A DNA stretch of 64,000 nt from Amycolatopsis viridis (GTDB lineage Bacteria > Actinomycetota > Actinomycetes > Mycobacteriales > Pseudonocardiaceae): NCBI RefSeq assembly GCF_011758765.1, contig NZ_JAANOU010000001.1, forward strand, positions 930,001-994,000. Reading direction: 5' to 3'. The position numbers were made by a program, and so were the translations under genes. The notes under the pieces are model-generated. The model ran no database searches, was not told where the DNA came from, and saw only the letters and a program-made list of their open reading frames with translations. Of the stretch, positions 26,606 to 35,383 are shown one piece after another (the first letter of the stretch is position 1; each line of letters begins with the position of its first letter).

Positions 26606-27217
26606 TCAGCGCAAACAAGGGTTCGTCACAGGAAGCGGGACGTACCCGCGGCCGGGGGTGAGCGCGCCGGTCATGAGCACGTCGTGCTGCTCGGCGGGCA
26701 GGCGTTCCACCAGCTCGGCGTCCCGGACGACGGCCACCAGGGCGGCACCCGGCGCGGCGTGGGCGAGGGACCGGTCGTAGTGACCGGCGCCGCGGCCCAG
26801 GCGCACCCCGCGGTGGTCGACGGCCAGGGCCGGAACCAGCACCAGCCCGGCCCCGGCCAGCGCGGCCGGGCCCAGCCGTGGTCCGGTCGGCTCCAGGATC
26901 TGCCGGAACCGGCCCGGGGACAGGCTCGCGGTGCCGGTGTAGTCCGCCCAGTCCAGCGGGCCGGGCGCCGCGGGAATCACCGGGAGCAGCACCCGTGCGC
27001 CGCGCTCGCGGAGCAGGTCGAGCAGGCTTAAGGAGCCGGGTTCGGTGCCGAACGGGACGTACCCGCACACGGTGCCGGGCAGTGACATCGCCGACAGGGC
27101 GCGGCCCAGCGCGGCGGCCTCGGCGACCCGTTGCTGCACGGAGGCGGCGGCACGCGCGGCGGACAGCTTGGCGCGCCACTCGGCCTTCGTCACTTCGTCG
27201 TTGCGCTGCGCACCCAT
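26606..27217 (-). CDS. 5-formyltetrahydrofolate cyclo-ligase
   Basis: A 203-residue enzyme that converts 5-formyl-THF to 5,10-methenyl-THF with ATP. The diagnostic GRGAGHYDR motif is near residue 140, preceded by VPALAVDHRGVRLG. The N-terminal helix TKAEWRAKLSAAR and the YVPFGTEP segment also fit. It is divergent from galU with only 24 bp between starts and lies upstream of the Ruc-like gene, the same order as Rv0992c/Rv0993. Confidence 0.93.
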   Translation of the reverse strand: MGAQRNDEVTKAEWRAKLSAARAAASVQQRVAEAAALGRALSAMSLPGTVCGYVPFGTEPGSLSLLDLLRERGARVLLPVIPAAPGPLDWADYTGTASLSPGRFRQILEPTGPRLGPAALAGAGLVLVPALAVDHRGVRLGRGAGHYDRSLAHAAPGAALVAVVRDAELVERLPAEQHDVLMTGALTPGRGYVPLPVTNPCLR

Positions 27218-27241
27218 GTACGCAGGTTAGGCTTGGCGCCT

Positions 27242-28144
27242 ATGACGGGCGCCTTCGACAACCACTCGTTCCGAACCGCTATCGTCCCGGCCGCCGGCCT
27301 GGGGACGCGGTTCCTGCCGACCACCAAAGCGGTTCCCAAGGAGCTGCTGCCGGTGGTGGACACGCCGGGCATCGAGCTCGTCGCGAGCGAAGCCGCGCAG
27401 GCCGGAGCGAAACGCCTGGTGATCGTCACCTCCCCGGGCAAGGAGTCGGTGGTCAGCTACTTCCGGCCCGCCCCGGAGCTGGAGGCGAACCTCGAGCGCA
27501 AGGGCAAGTCCGCGCTGCTGGAGAAGGTCCGCCGCGGACCGGAGCTGATCGACGTCGAGGTCGCCATCCAGGAGGAGGCGCTGGGCCTCGGGCACGCGGT
27601 CGCGCAGGCCGAGCCGAACCTGACCGATGAGGACGAGGCCGTCGCGGTGCTGCTGCCCGACGACCTGGTGCTGCCCGCCGGGGTGCTTTCGAGGATGGCG
27701 GAGGTGCGCGCCGAGCACGGCGGCAGCGTGTTGTGCGCGTTCGACATCCCCAAGGAGCAGATCTCGCCCTACGGCGTGTTCGACGTCACCGGCACGGCGG
27801 ACGAGGACGTCAAGCGCGTGCACGGCATGGTCGAGAAGCCGGCACCGGAGGAGGCGCCGTCCACCTACGCCGCGGCCGGCCGCTACCTCCTCGACCGGGC
27901 GATCTTCGACGCCCTGCGTCGCATCAAGCCCGGCGCGGGTGGTGAACTGCAGCTCACCGACGCCGTCGCGCTGCTGATCGAGGAGGGCCACCCCGTGCAC
28001 ATCGTCGTCCACCGCGGCGGCCGGCACGATCTGGGCAACCCGGGCGGCTTCCTCAAGGCGGCCGTGGACTTCGCCCTCGACGACCCGGACTACGGGCCGG
28101 AACTGCGCAACTGGCTGACCGAACGACTCGGGACAGATCGCTGA
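27242..28144 (+). CDS. galU: UTP-glucose-1-phosphate uridylyltransferase
   Basis: A 300-residue nucleotidyltransferase making UDP-glucose. The nucleotide-binding signature AAGLGTRFLPTTKAVPKELL is at about residues 17-36. Further motifs are the EEALGLGHAV substrate segment, a LLPDDLVL metal site, YGVFDV and GRYLL. UDP-glucose feeds glycan and trehalose synthesis and the galT reaction encoded 6 kb away. Its TGA overlaps the start of glp (ATGA), so the two are cotranscribed. Confidence 0.96.
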   Translation: MTGAFDNHSFRTAIVPAAGLGTRFLPTTKAVPKELLPVVDTPGIELVASEAAQAGAKRLVIVTSPGKESVVSYFRPAPELEANLERKGKSALLEKVRRGPELIDVEVAIQEEALGLGHAVAQAEPNLTDEDEAVAVLLPDDLVLPAGVLSRMAEVRAEHGGSVLCAFDIPKEQISPYGVFDVTGTADEDVKRVHGMVEKPAPEEAPSTYAAAGRYLLDRAIFDALRRIKPGAGGELQLTDAVALLIEEGHPVHIVVHRGGRHDLGNPGGFLKAAVDFALDDPDYGPELRNWLTERLGTDR

Positions 28145-29409
28145 TGACCGACCCCACCCCGGAGACCGACCAGGCCGAGCAGGACCTCCGCTTGGTCGAC
28201 GAGCAGGTCGCCCGCGTCCTGCAGGCCGCGGTGCGGCCGCGGCCCGTCCGGGTCGCGATCTCCGAAGCGCAGGGCCTGCTCTGCGCGGAGGAGGTCGTGG
28301 CCGAGCACGCGCTGCCCGGTTTCGACCAGGCAGCCGTCGACGGGTACGCGGTGCGCAGCGTCGACGTCCGCGTCGAGGGCGACGAGCCGGTGCAGCTTCC
28401 GGTGGTGGGGGAGATTCCGGCGGGCTCACGACAGCCCCGACGGCTACAGCCCGGGCAGGCGGTCCGGGTCGCCACCGGCGCACCGCTGCCGACCCTGGCC
28501 GATGCCGTCGTGCCCACCGCGTTCACCGACGGCCACCCGGCCAAGGTGACCGTGCACCGGTCGGTGCCGTCCGCGGCCTACGTGCGGCGCACCGGTGAGG
28601 ACGTGCAGATCGGCGACGTCGCCGTCCGCCAGGGCGACACCATCGGCGCGGCGCAGGTGGGGCTGCTCGCTGCGGTCGGCCGCGCCAAGGTGCTGGTCTA
28701 CCCGCGGCCGCGGGTGTCGATCGTGTCGGTGGGCGACGAGCTGGTCGACGTGGACCGCACCCCGTCGACCGGCCAGGTCTACGACGTGAACTCCTACGCC
28801 CTCGCCGCGGCGGCGCGCGACGCCGGTGCCGAGGTCAGCCGGGTCGGGATCGTGCCGAGCGATCCGTGGCGGCTGCGCGAGGTGGTCGAGGGCAGGCTGC
28901 TGATGTCCGAGGTCGTGGTGGTTGCGGGCGGCGCCGGTGGCACCGCGGGTGACGAGGTGCAGGCCGCCCTGTCCGACCTCGGCGAGATCGACATGACGCG
29001 GGTGGCGATGCACCCCGGGTCCGCGCAGGGTTTCGGGCGGCTCGGACCGGACTCGGTGCCGACGTTCCTCATCCCGGCCAACCCGATGAGCGCCCTGGTC
29101 GTGTTCGAGGTGCTGATCCGGCCGCTGATCCGGGCCGCGCGCGGCACCCGCAACCCGCATCGCCGCACGGTCAGCGCGCGGCTGCTGTCGCCGGTCTCGT
29201 CGACGAAGGGGCGTCGCGGCTACCTGCGCGGGCAGCTGCTGCGGGACGAGAGCACCGGTGAGTACCTGGTCCAGCCGCTCGGCACGTCCGGCGCGCACCT
29301 GCTCGCGTCCCTGGCCGAGGCGAACTGCCTGGTCAACGTGGACGAGGACCTCACCGAGGTGCCCGCCGGCGAGCAGGTCAAGGTGACCTTCCTGGCCCAG
29401 CGGGGTTAG
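28144..29409 (+). CDS. glp: Gephyrin-like molybdotransferase Glp (MoeA family)
   Basis: A 421-residue MoeA-like protein with the four-domain order: FDQAAVDGYAVR (domain 1), a PVVGEIPAG beta domain, the central MPT-binding domain with VSVGDELVD and GGAGGTAGDE, and C-terminal domain IV. Classical MoeA inserts molybdate into molybdopterin. In Corynebacterium the paralogue encoded beside glpR binds FtsZ and its membrane receptor GlpR in cell division. The adjacent glpR and the galU-glp-rimJ-glpR order support Glp rather than a metabolic MoeA; both activities may coexist. Confidence 0.88.
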   Translation: MTDPTPETDQAEQDLRLVDEQVARVLQAAVRPRPVRVAISEAQGLLCAEEVVAEHALPGFDQAAVDGYAVRSVDVRVEGDEPVQLPVVGEIPAGSRQPRRLQPGQAVRVATGAPLPTLADAVVPTAFTDGHPAKVTVHRSVPSAAYVRRTGEDVQIGDVAVRQGDTIGAAQVGLLAAVGRAKVLVYPRPRVSIVSVGDELVDVDRTPSTGQVYDVNSYALAAAARDAGAEVSRVGIVPSDPWRLREVVEGRLLMSEVVVVAGGAGGTAGDEVQAALSDLGEIDMTRVAMHPGSAQGFGRLGPDSVPTFLIPANPMSALVVFEVLIRPLIRAARGTRNPHRRTVSARLLSPVSSTKGRRGYLRGQLLRDESTGEYLVQPLGTSGAHLLASLAEANCLVNVDEDLTEVPAGEQVKVTFLAQRG

Positions 29410-29418
29410 AACTGTCCG

Positions 29419-30078
29419 GTGCAGCCAGCAGCGTATGACCTGGAGTCCCGGCACCCCGGGTGGCCGGCCCGGCTCGGCCCGCTCCGCGTGGCGGCCGGCG
29501 AGGTCGCGGTGCGGCCGATCCGCCTGCGCGACGCCGGCGACTGGAGCCGCATCCGGCTCCGCGACCAGGAGCACCTCGAGCCGTGGGAGCCGACGGGGCC
29601 GGGGCCGTGGCGCGATCGCAACAGCTACTGGTCGTGGCCCCCGCAGTGGACGGCGCTGCGCTCGCTCGCCCGGCGCGGCCAGTGCCTGCCGTACACGATC
29701 ACCGTCGACGGCGCGTTCGCCGGGCAGATCACGATCGGCAACGTGATCCGGGCCTCACTGCGGTCCGCGTGGGTGGGGTACTGGGTGTCCTCGTCCGTGG
29801 TCAAGGGCGGGGTGGCCACCGCCGCCGTGGCGCTGGTCGTCGATCACGCGTTCACCTCCGCCGGGCTGCACCGGATCGAGGCGACCGTCCGGCCGGAGAA
29901 CACGCCGAGCATCAAGGTGCTGACCAAGGCCGGGTTCCGGCAGGAGGGCCTGTTCCGCCGGTATCTGGATGTGGCCGGTGACTGGAGGGACCACTACTGC
30001 TACGCGATGACCGTGGAGGAGAGCGGCCCGGGGCTGGTTGCGCGCCTCGTCGCCGCCGGGCGCGCCGACTACCGGTAA
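29419..30078 (+). CDS. GNAT N-acetyltransferase, RimJ-like
   Basis: A 219-residue GNAT-fold enzyme. The N-terminal part has VRPIRLRDAGDWSRIRLRD. The acetyl-CoA region is replaced by the RimJ-type pattern YWVSSSVVKGGVATAAVALV, followed by LHRIEATVRPENTPSIKVLTKAGF. It would acetylate an N-terminal amine of a protein such as a ribosomal protein, or another amine. It sits nine bases after glp and before glpR, as in mycobacteria (Rv0995). Confidence 0.88.
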   Translation: MQPAAYDLESRHPGWPARLGPLRVAAGEVAVRPIRLRDAGDWSRIRLRDQEHLEPWEPTGPGPWRDRNSYWSWPPQWTALRSLARRGQCLPYTITVDGAFAGQITIGNVIRASLRSAWVGYWVSSSVVKGGVATAAVALVVDHAFTSAGLHRIEATVRPENTPSIKVLTKAGFRQEGLFRRYLDVAGDWRDHYCYAMTVEESGPGLVARLVAAGRADYR

Positions 30079-30221
30079 CCCGGTTCGTTAGCCGGCTGTG
30101 GCAAGGTTCACCGGATCAAGTGACCCTTTTTCTGTTCCCGGGCGGCGTGGCACCGTCCCTTCTGTTACTCCTGTGACTAGCGTGACGACATGTAGCAGTG
30201 AACGGGGGAGGTGAGAGGGGA

Positions 30222-30980
30222 TTGCCCAGCTCGCTGATCATCGTCGCCTTGGCCGCGGCCTGGCTCGTCGTGCTCGTGCCCATGGTCGCGCGCAAGCGCC
30301 AGGCGGTCACGCAGACGGCCGATGCCGAACTGGCCGCCCGCGTGGTCCGCAGCGGCGGCGGCGCCGACGATGCGGAGGAGGAGTTCGCGATGTCCGAGAC
30401 CACCCAGCAGGTCGCCGAGGCCGACGACGAGGTCGACTACGACGACGTCGAAGAGTACGACGAGGACCCGGTACGCGGCTACGAACAGCCGTCCGAGCGT
30501 CGTTACCGGCCCGGGCGTGGTGGCTTCGACCCGGAGGCCGCCGAGATCGCCGCGCGCGCCAAGTACGCGTTCCGCCAGCGGGTCGTCCTCTGCCTGTTCC
30601 TGCTCGCGGTCGTCACCGCCGCGGGCGCCGGCTTCCTGACCTCGTCGCTGTGGTGGCTGCACGGGGTTGTGGACCTCGGGCTGGTCGGCTACCTCGCCTA
30701 CCTGCGCCGCCAGGTCCGCATCGAAGCCGAGATCCGCCAGCGGCGCATGGCCCGGCTCGGTGCCCGCACCGCGGCCCGCCCCGCCCGCCGCGAGCGGCCG
30801 GTCGAGGACTTCGAGGTCGTCGAGCCCGCGCGCGAGGTGCCGGGTGTCGAGCGTCGGCCGTCACCGGCCTCCCGCCTGCGTGGGCGCGCGGTGGTCGTCG
30901 ACGTCGAGGACGAGGACCCGGCGTTCCACGACCTGGACGACCCCGACCAGCTCCCGTTCCGGCGCGCGGTCGGCGAGTAG
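30222..30980 (+). CDS. glpR: Membrane receptor GlpR of gephyrin-like Glp
   Basis: A 252-residue protein. The first hydrophobic helix begins at the N-terminus (SLIIVALAAAWLVVLVP), followed by an acidic cytoplasmic loop of about 85 residues (many Asp/Glu/Tyr), then two helices (VVLCLFLLAVVTAAGAGFL and the WWLHGVVDLGLVGYL region) and a long charged C-terminal tail. This topology and the location after glp-rimJ match the GlpR receptor described in corynebacteria. TTG 30222 is preferred because a strong GGAGGTGAGAGGGG precedes it and it puts the helix at residue 5. Confidence 0.82.
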   Translation: MPSSLIIVALAAAWLVVLVPMVARKRQAVTQTADAELAARVVRSGGGADDAEEEFAMSETTQQVAEADDEVDYDDVEEYDEDPVRGYEQPSERRYRPGRGGFDPEAAEIAARAKYAFRQRVVLCLFLLAVVTAAGAGFLTSSLWWLHGVVDLGLVGYLAYLRRQVRIEAEIRQRRMARLGARTAARPARRERPVEDFEVVEPAREVPGVERRPSPASRLRGRAVVVDVEDEDPAFHDLDDPDQLPFRRAVGE

Positions 30981-31047
30981 CCCCCCCTCGCTGATCACCT
31001 CCGCCGGGTTGCTATGCTTCTGGAGCTTCCTTCGGGAAGTCCAGTAA

Positions 31048-31120
31048 GGGGCTGTAGCGCAGTTGGTAGCGCGTCTCGTTCGCATCGAGAAGGTCAGGGG
31101 TTCGATTCCCCTCAGCTCCA
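31048..31120 (+). tRNA. tRNA-Ala (anticodon CGC)
   Basis: 73 nt. The acceptor GGGGCTG pairs with CAGCTCC, the D-arm is GCGCAGTTGGTAGCGC, the anticodon stem TCTCG/CGAGA encloses TTCGCAT (anticodon CGC), and the T-arm is AGGGGTTCGATTCCCCT. The discriminator is A and CCA is not encoded. Its last five bases begin an 80-bp direct repeat that recurs at 35384, marking it as the attachment site of an integrated element. Confidence 0.95.
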
Positions 31121-31195
31121 CCGCAGGTCAAGGGCCGTCCGCCGTAGAGCGGACGGCCCTTTTCGTTGCCCTGATAGCAGCAAAGTACAGCAGTG
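31116..31195. repeat. Left copy of 80-bp direct repeat (attL-like)
   Basis: It matches 35384-35463 at 77 of 80 positions. It contains the last five bases of tRNA-Ala, the tRNA terminator hairpin and a 35-bp tail ending immediately before the stop codon of the integrase remnant. This arrangement is typical of attL of a tRNA-integrating element. Confidence 0.85.
31131..31164 (+). terminator. tRNA-Ala terminator
   Basis: A 12-bp perfect stem (31131-31142 with 31149-31160), 6-nt CGTAGA loop and a TTT run form an intrinsic terminator. The same hairpin with compensatory base changes occurs in the second repeat copy. Confidence 0.85.
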
Positions 31196-31198
31196 GCG

Positions 31199-31336
31199 CT
31201 ACTCGTCCAGGCTCTCGCCCAGCCGCTTGAGCGCGTCCCGCGTCTTCGTTGAGGAAGCCTGCGAGTAGATCTCCACGGTCATCGAGCGACCAGAACGCAA
31301 CCACGGCTCGTCGCGTAGCGAAGCTGTCCCTGACCA
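31199..31336 (-). pseudogene. C-terminal remnant of a tyrosine-type integrase
   Basis: The last about 30 codons before the stop at 31199-31201 read MTVEIYSQASSTKTRDALKR, then LGESLDE. This is the usual end of actinobacterial phage/ICE integrases: the catalytic Tyr segment 'IYSQ' followed by a helix with RDALKRLG. Upstream the reading dissolves and within about 140 bp meets the stop of the cargo gene. The stop directly abuts the 80-bp repeat, as when attP overlaps the end of int. The rest of the integrase is gone. Confidence 0.65.
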
Positions 31337-31338
31337 GG

Positions 31339-34300
31339 TCAGGGCATCAGCGCCCGGGTCACCACAGTGGCGACGCCCGCCGCGTAGCTGGTGAGGACCT
31401 TGACGGGCAGCATCTCCTCCCACAACTCCGGGGAACGCAGGAACGCGGTCGCGGTCGGGAAGGCGCCCGTGGTGGTGTTCGCCCATTCCAGACACGACGC
31501 CTTCTTCGACGCACACGACCACAGTCCGGCGGTCAGTGAGGCGAGACCGGCCACGCTGTCGAGCCACACCCCGTAGGTCCCCTCCAACTTCGCGACGAGC
31601 GCGCGGTCCTTGTGCTTCACCGCGGTCACGATCATGATGCCGAGGTCGACTCCGAGGCTGATCAGGTCGATCATCCACTTCGCCCGGTCGGGGCCTGGTT
31701 CGTCGTCGACGACCTCACAGGCGACGCCGAACGAGGTCGCGCAGAGCAGTAGGAGACTCATCCCCGTCGCGACCTTCTTCGTGATCGGGTCGACCATCGC
31801 GATCGGGAGCAAATCGCTCGCCGCCTCCAGCACGGTCGACACGATGCCCAGGGAGAGGTCGAGCGCCTTGCGTTCGCCCGGCGATCCCGGTTCGGTCGGC
31901 AGCGGGGTCAGCGCGGCGTTCGGGAAGGCGACCAGCAGACCGAACATCCCCTTGACCGTCAACGGCCCCGTGGCGGTGTTCGCGTGCCGGGCGATGTAGT
32001 GCGCGGCCTCGTCGAGTGTCTTGATGCCCACCGGCAGGTCGAACACCGATTGCATGAAGGAGCTCAGCTTCACCAGCAGGTCCAGCAGCGCGTCCACAAG
32101 GGCTTTCGCCACATCCACCAAGGCCAGTGCGAACTGTTTCACCCCGCCGAGCACCACGCTGAGCGCGACGGTTTGCAGGTGCCCGTTGTTCTCGTCGATC
32201 GCCCCACGGAGCGAGGTGGCGAACGCGGTGGCCGCGGCCTCGAACGCGGCGAGGTGTTCGGTCACGTGGCTCATCGTGCTCTCCGCGGCCGGACCGAACT
32301 GCCGCGCGGCCGCCGTGATCGCCGACTGGAGCGAGCCGCCGAGTGGCTCGGCGTGGTTGGTCACCAGGTCGATCAGCCAGTTGGACGGCGCGGACACCAG
32401 CTGGTCGACCACGTGGAACAGGCTGGTGAGGTTGGCGCCGCTGCCACCGGCCACGACCGGGGGCACCGGGTCGTGCGACGAGCCCTTCACCGCACTGACC
32501 GGGTTCGCGCCAACCCTCGTGACGAGCTGGGTCAGCACGGGATCCAGATGGTCGCGGGCGAACGCGGTCAACTGCTGGCGTGCCGTCGCCTTGATCTCGG
32601 TCAGCCTGCGCGTCATCTCGGCCGGAAGCGCGTCGAGCTTGTCCTCCACCTCCAGTTTGGTTTCCCAGATCTGGGCGAAGGGAATCCGGTGGACCAGCCA
32701 CTCGAGCACGCGTTCGGTCACGGCGCCCAGCGCGCGCATGGCACTGAGGAACAGGTCCACCGCTTCACCCGCGGTCCGCACGATCACCTGGCCGATCCGA
32801 ATGGCCTTCCCCGCGATCGACACGGTGAGCGACACCGTGCTCGTCGACGCGTCGAGCGCGAGCCGGGTCACGGCCGTGACGCCGGAGAGCACACCGGCCA
32901 CCACGTCGGTGAAGAACCTGGCGACGTCTCCGCCGAAGCCCTCCAAGGACGGTGCCTCGTCGTCCACGTCGTTCACACTGATCTCGCCGGTCGGCGAGAG
33001 CTCCAGCACCCAGGACCCCTTCGGACGCGGCAAGGTCGGGTTGCCCAGCGCGAGCAGGTCGCGCAGATGGTCGAAGACCTCCTGTGCCTTCCTGTCGCTC
33101 CAGCTGCTCGCGGTCGGGATCAGCTTGTGGCCGCCCACTCTGGCGGTGCGGAGCGTGTCGGCGGTGAACATTCCCCGGTCGGGGAGGGGAGCGATACCGG
33201 CGAGGTAGTCGTGCACGTGCTGAGCGGGGTGGATCTGCGCGCCGTCGGGTAATCCGTCGGCGGCGACGAGGATCGCGGGCGGGGTGAAGCTGTCGGCGCG
33301 CACGCTGACGGTCACCGCGCCGAGTCGGTTCGTGCGGGTCTCCAATACCTCATCGCGACCGGGTCCGAGCCTGACCACCTTGCCGTTCACCACGACCTCG
33401 GTGGACGTCGTGGTACGCAACCGGACGGGGTACTGCCCCGCCGGCGTCCCGCGCACATCCCGCAGCACGACACGGATCCGCCAGTACCGGACCTCGGCGA
33501 CCGCCGTGTCGGCCACTCGCACCCGTTCGCCGCTCCACGTGCCGGTGTCCGGGTCCTGCTGGCGCAGCACGAGATGGTGGTCCCCGAATTCGACGGTGAA
33601 GAACCGCGGCACGGACTGGTGCAGCGGGTCGTAGTACAAGTCCGACTCGCTCGCGCTCCCGATCGGCACAGCGACCGGAACGCCGCCTTCGGTCGCCCAG
33701 GCCGGTCCGTTGTCGGTCCACCCGGTTTGTCGCAACAACCTGAGCCCGTCGACGTCGTTGCCGTTGATGTACACCTTTGTCATACCGGCGTTGTCGCCGA
33801 TGGCCGTGAGCCTGGGTCCGGAGACACCAAGGGCCGTCCATTTCCCGTCGCGGAACTGGTGAACGGTGTTGGTTTCGTCGTCGATGCACAGGTAGCCGGC
33901 GGTCTCACCTGCGTCGACGTAGCTTCCCCGCACAATCATCTTCTGGTGTGCGCCGAACTTCGTCTTGTGCGTCGATCCCGTCTTCCCGCCGTGCAACTCG
34001 ACCCGGACCAACTCGGTGTCGTTGCACCACGCGACCTCGAACTGACCGGGCCTGAACGCGATCACGGTCCAGATCCACCATTTGGCGAGCGCTCCGTCGA
34101 CGTCGTACCCGTCGCGCTTCCAGGAGTCGCCGCCGGCGTAGCGGTAGCGCTGCAGATTGCCGTCCTTACCCGCGGCGAAGATCGACGGCTCGCGCGGACC
34201 GGGGCCCGGCAGGTACACGACCTTGAGCCCGACCAGTTTGATCTTTTCCTCATGCACCTTCGCGAAGCCGTCGCCGTTGGCCCTGAAGAACGTGATCCTC

Positions 34301-34653
34301 TGGTCGTCGACGGTGATCGTCCAAAGCCGACCGTCCGGGGTTCGCGCGACCACGACCTCAGTCCGGCGTCCGCCTTCCGCGGCCGGGCCGAACGTCCAGT
34401 GCCCAGTGTCCTGATCGCGGTGCAACGTGCGGACGAATCCGTTCTCGATGACCGAAGCGGACAGGGTGCCGTCGGCGTTCTGGTACGCGCCGATGACCGC
34501 TGCGCCGCTCGTTGTCATGACGTAGTCGCGGCGCTCGACGAGATCGCGGGTGAGCACGCAGTCGGACGACGCCGACAACGGCCTGCGGTTCACGGGAATC
34601 GCCGCGGCATCGACTCCCAGGTCGGACGAAGCTTCGGCAGCACTGGCAGACAT
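31339..34653 (-). CDS. Very large protein of unknown function, island cargo
   Basis: About 1,104 residues with no recognised family. Residues about 40-390 consist of repeated short beta-rich units with W, Y and G ends (for example GRLWTITVDD, GNLQRYRYAG, NTVHQFRDGKW), suggesting a beta-propeller or similar repeat domain. About 395-465 looks like an Ig-like strand domain (RNRLGAVTVSV-type pattern). From about 500 to the end it is mostly helical with long amphipathic stretches and several hydrophobic ones. There is no signal peptide. ATG 34653 has GGAG 7 nt upstream. It is the only intact gene between the repeat copies, so it is probably the element's cargo. Confidence 0.75.
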   Translation of the reverse strand: MSASAAEASSDLGVDAAAIPVNRRPLSASSDCVLTRDLVERRDYVMTTSGAAVIGAYQNADGTLSASVIENGFVRTLHRDQDTGHWTFGPAAEGGRRTEVVVARTPDGRLWTITVDDQRITFFRANGDGFAKVHEEKIKLVGLKVVYLPGPGPREPSIFAAGKDGNLQRYRYAGGDSWKRDGYDVDGALAKWWIWTVIAFRPGQFEVAWCNDTELVRVELHGGKTGSTHKTKFGAHQKMIVRGSYVDAGETAGYLCIDDETNTVHQFRDGKWTALGVSGPRLTAIGDNAGMTKVYINGNDVDGLRLLRQTGWTDNGPAWATEGGVPVAVPIGSASESDLYYDPLHQSVPRFFTVEFGDHHLVLRQQDPDTGTWSGERVRVADTAVAEVRYWRIRVVLRDVRGTPAGQYPVRLRTTTSTEVVVNGKVVRLGPGRDEVLETRTNRLGAVTVSVRADSFTPPAILVAADGLPDGAQIHPAQHVHDYLAGIAPLPDRGMFTADTLRTARVGGHKLIPTASSWSDRKAQEVFDHLRDLLALGNPTLPRPKGSWVLELSPTGEISVNDVDDEAPSLEGFGGDVARFFTDVVAGVLSGVTAVTRLALDASTSTVSLTVSIAGKAIRIGQVIVRTAGEAVDLFLSAMRALGAVTERVLEWLVHRIPFAQIWETKLEVEDKLDALPAEMTRRLTEIKATARQQLTAFARDHLDPVLTQLVTRVGANPVSAVKGSSHDPVPPVVAGGSGANLTSLFHVVDQLVSAPSNWLIDLVTNHAEPLGGSLQSAITAAARQFGPAAESTMSHVTEHLAAFEAAATAFATSLRGAIDENNGHLQTVALSVVLGGVKQFALALVDVAKALVDALLDLLVKLSSFMQSVFDLPVGIKTLDEAAHYIARHANTATGPLTVKGMFGLLVAFPNAALTPLPTEPGSPGERKALDLSLGIVSTVLEAASDLLPIAMVDPITKKVATGMSLLLLCATSFGVACEVVDDEPGPDRAKWMIDLISLGVDLGIMIVTAVKHKDRALVAKLEGTYGVWLDSVAGLASLTAGLWSCASKKASCLEWANTTTGAFPTATAFLRSPELWEEMLPVKVLTSYAAGVATVVTRALMP

Positions 34654-35383
34654 GGCCCACTCCAATGGCGACTCGGCTCAGACGGGCGAAATTCCATCAT
34701 GCACAGGTGGTCAATCCTTTCGGTCACCAAGGAAACCAGTCCCGGTCACACCCGGTGCTCCACAAAAGCTCCCGTCACACGCGATCGGTATCATTTAGAC
34801 CAGGCCATCGATCAGCTCGCACCCGACCAAAGGGTCGGTCGGTGCTCCGTTGTGATGAACGCCTTATCGGATGAGTGATTCGCCTTGTGAACTTCCACCC
34901 CTGAAACCCCTGGGAGGCCGCCGCTGCGCGATCACCGTAGGGTCTCACCGCCGATGGCATGTCGATCTTCTGCGACCCGCGAGTTCTCAATTGTCTCACC
35001 GCGATGTCACCATGATCAGATCAACGATGGCGAATGCGCCATCGAAACGAAAACAGCGGCTGAGATAATGCCAAGATCATCGAAATCCTACCGTCACGTG
35101 CCACGCTGCCCGATCCTGACTCGCTGGCACCACGCGGAGGATCACACCAGATCGTCACGGATGCGTGACAGCGGGCGCCGGTCGGTCACCGAGCTCGTAT
35201 ACCGTCGCGCCGGACCGGTAGCCGGCGATCAACTGCTCGACCTGATCGGAGCCGAGCTGCCGGGCATGCCGGGGCGGTCGCGCTTCATCGACGGCGGCTT
35301 GGGGGTATCGAGGCCGGGAAGCTTCTCGCGGAGCTCTTCCGGGGCCCTGACCTGGTCTCTTGTGTTCGAGTAGGGTCCCTTAC
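34654..35383. other. 730-bp gene-free right end of the island
   Basis: This stretch is less GC-rich than its surroundings. A few short open frames exist but none has a ribosome site or sensible composition. It contains the promoter region of the cargo gene and, near its right end, a degraded GTTCGA-type T-arm-like segment just before the second repeat copy. Confidence 0.5.

Noticed and set aside
31984..33252. Two long plus-strand open frames opposite the island cargo gene
   Set aside because: They lack ribosome sites and have shadow composition; the minus strand is open for 1,105 codons with a good ribosome site.
34871..35373. Short plus-strand frames at the right end of the island
   Set aside because: They have no ribosome site, poor codon composition and overlap the repeat region; treated as noncoding.
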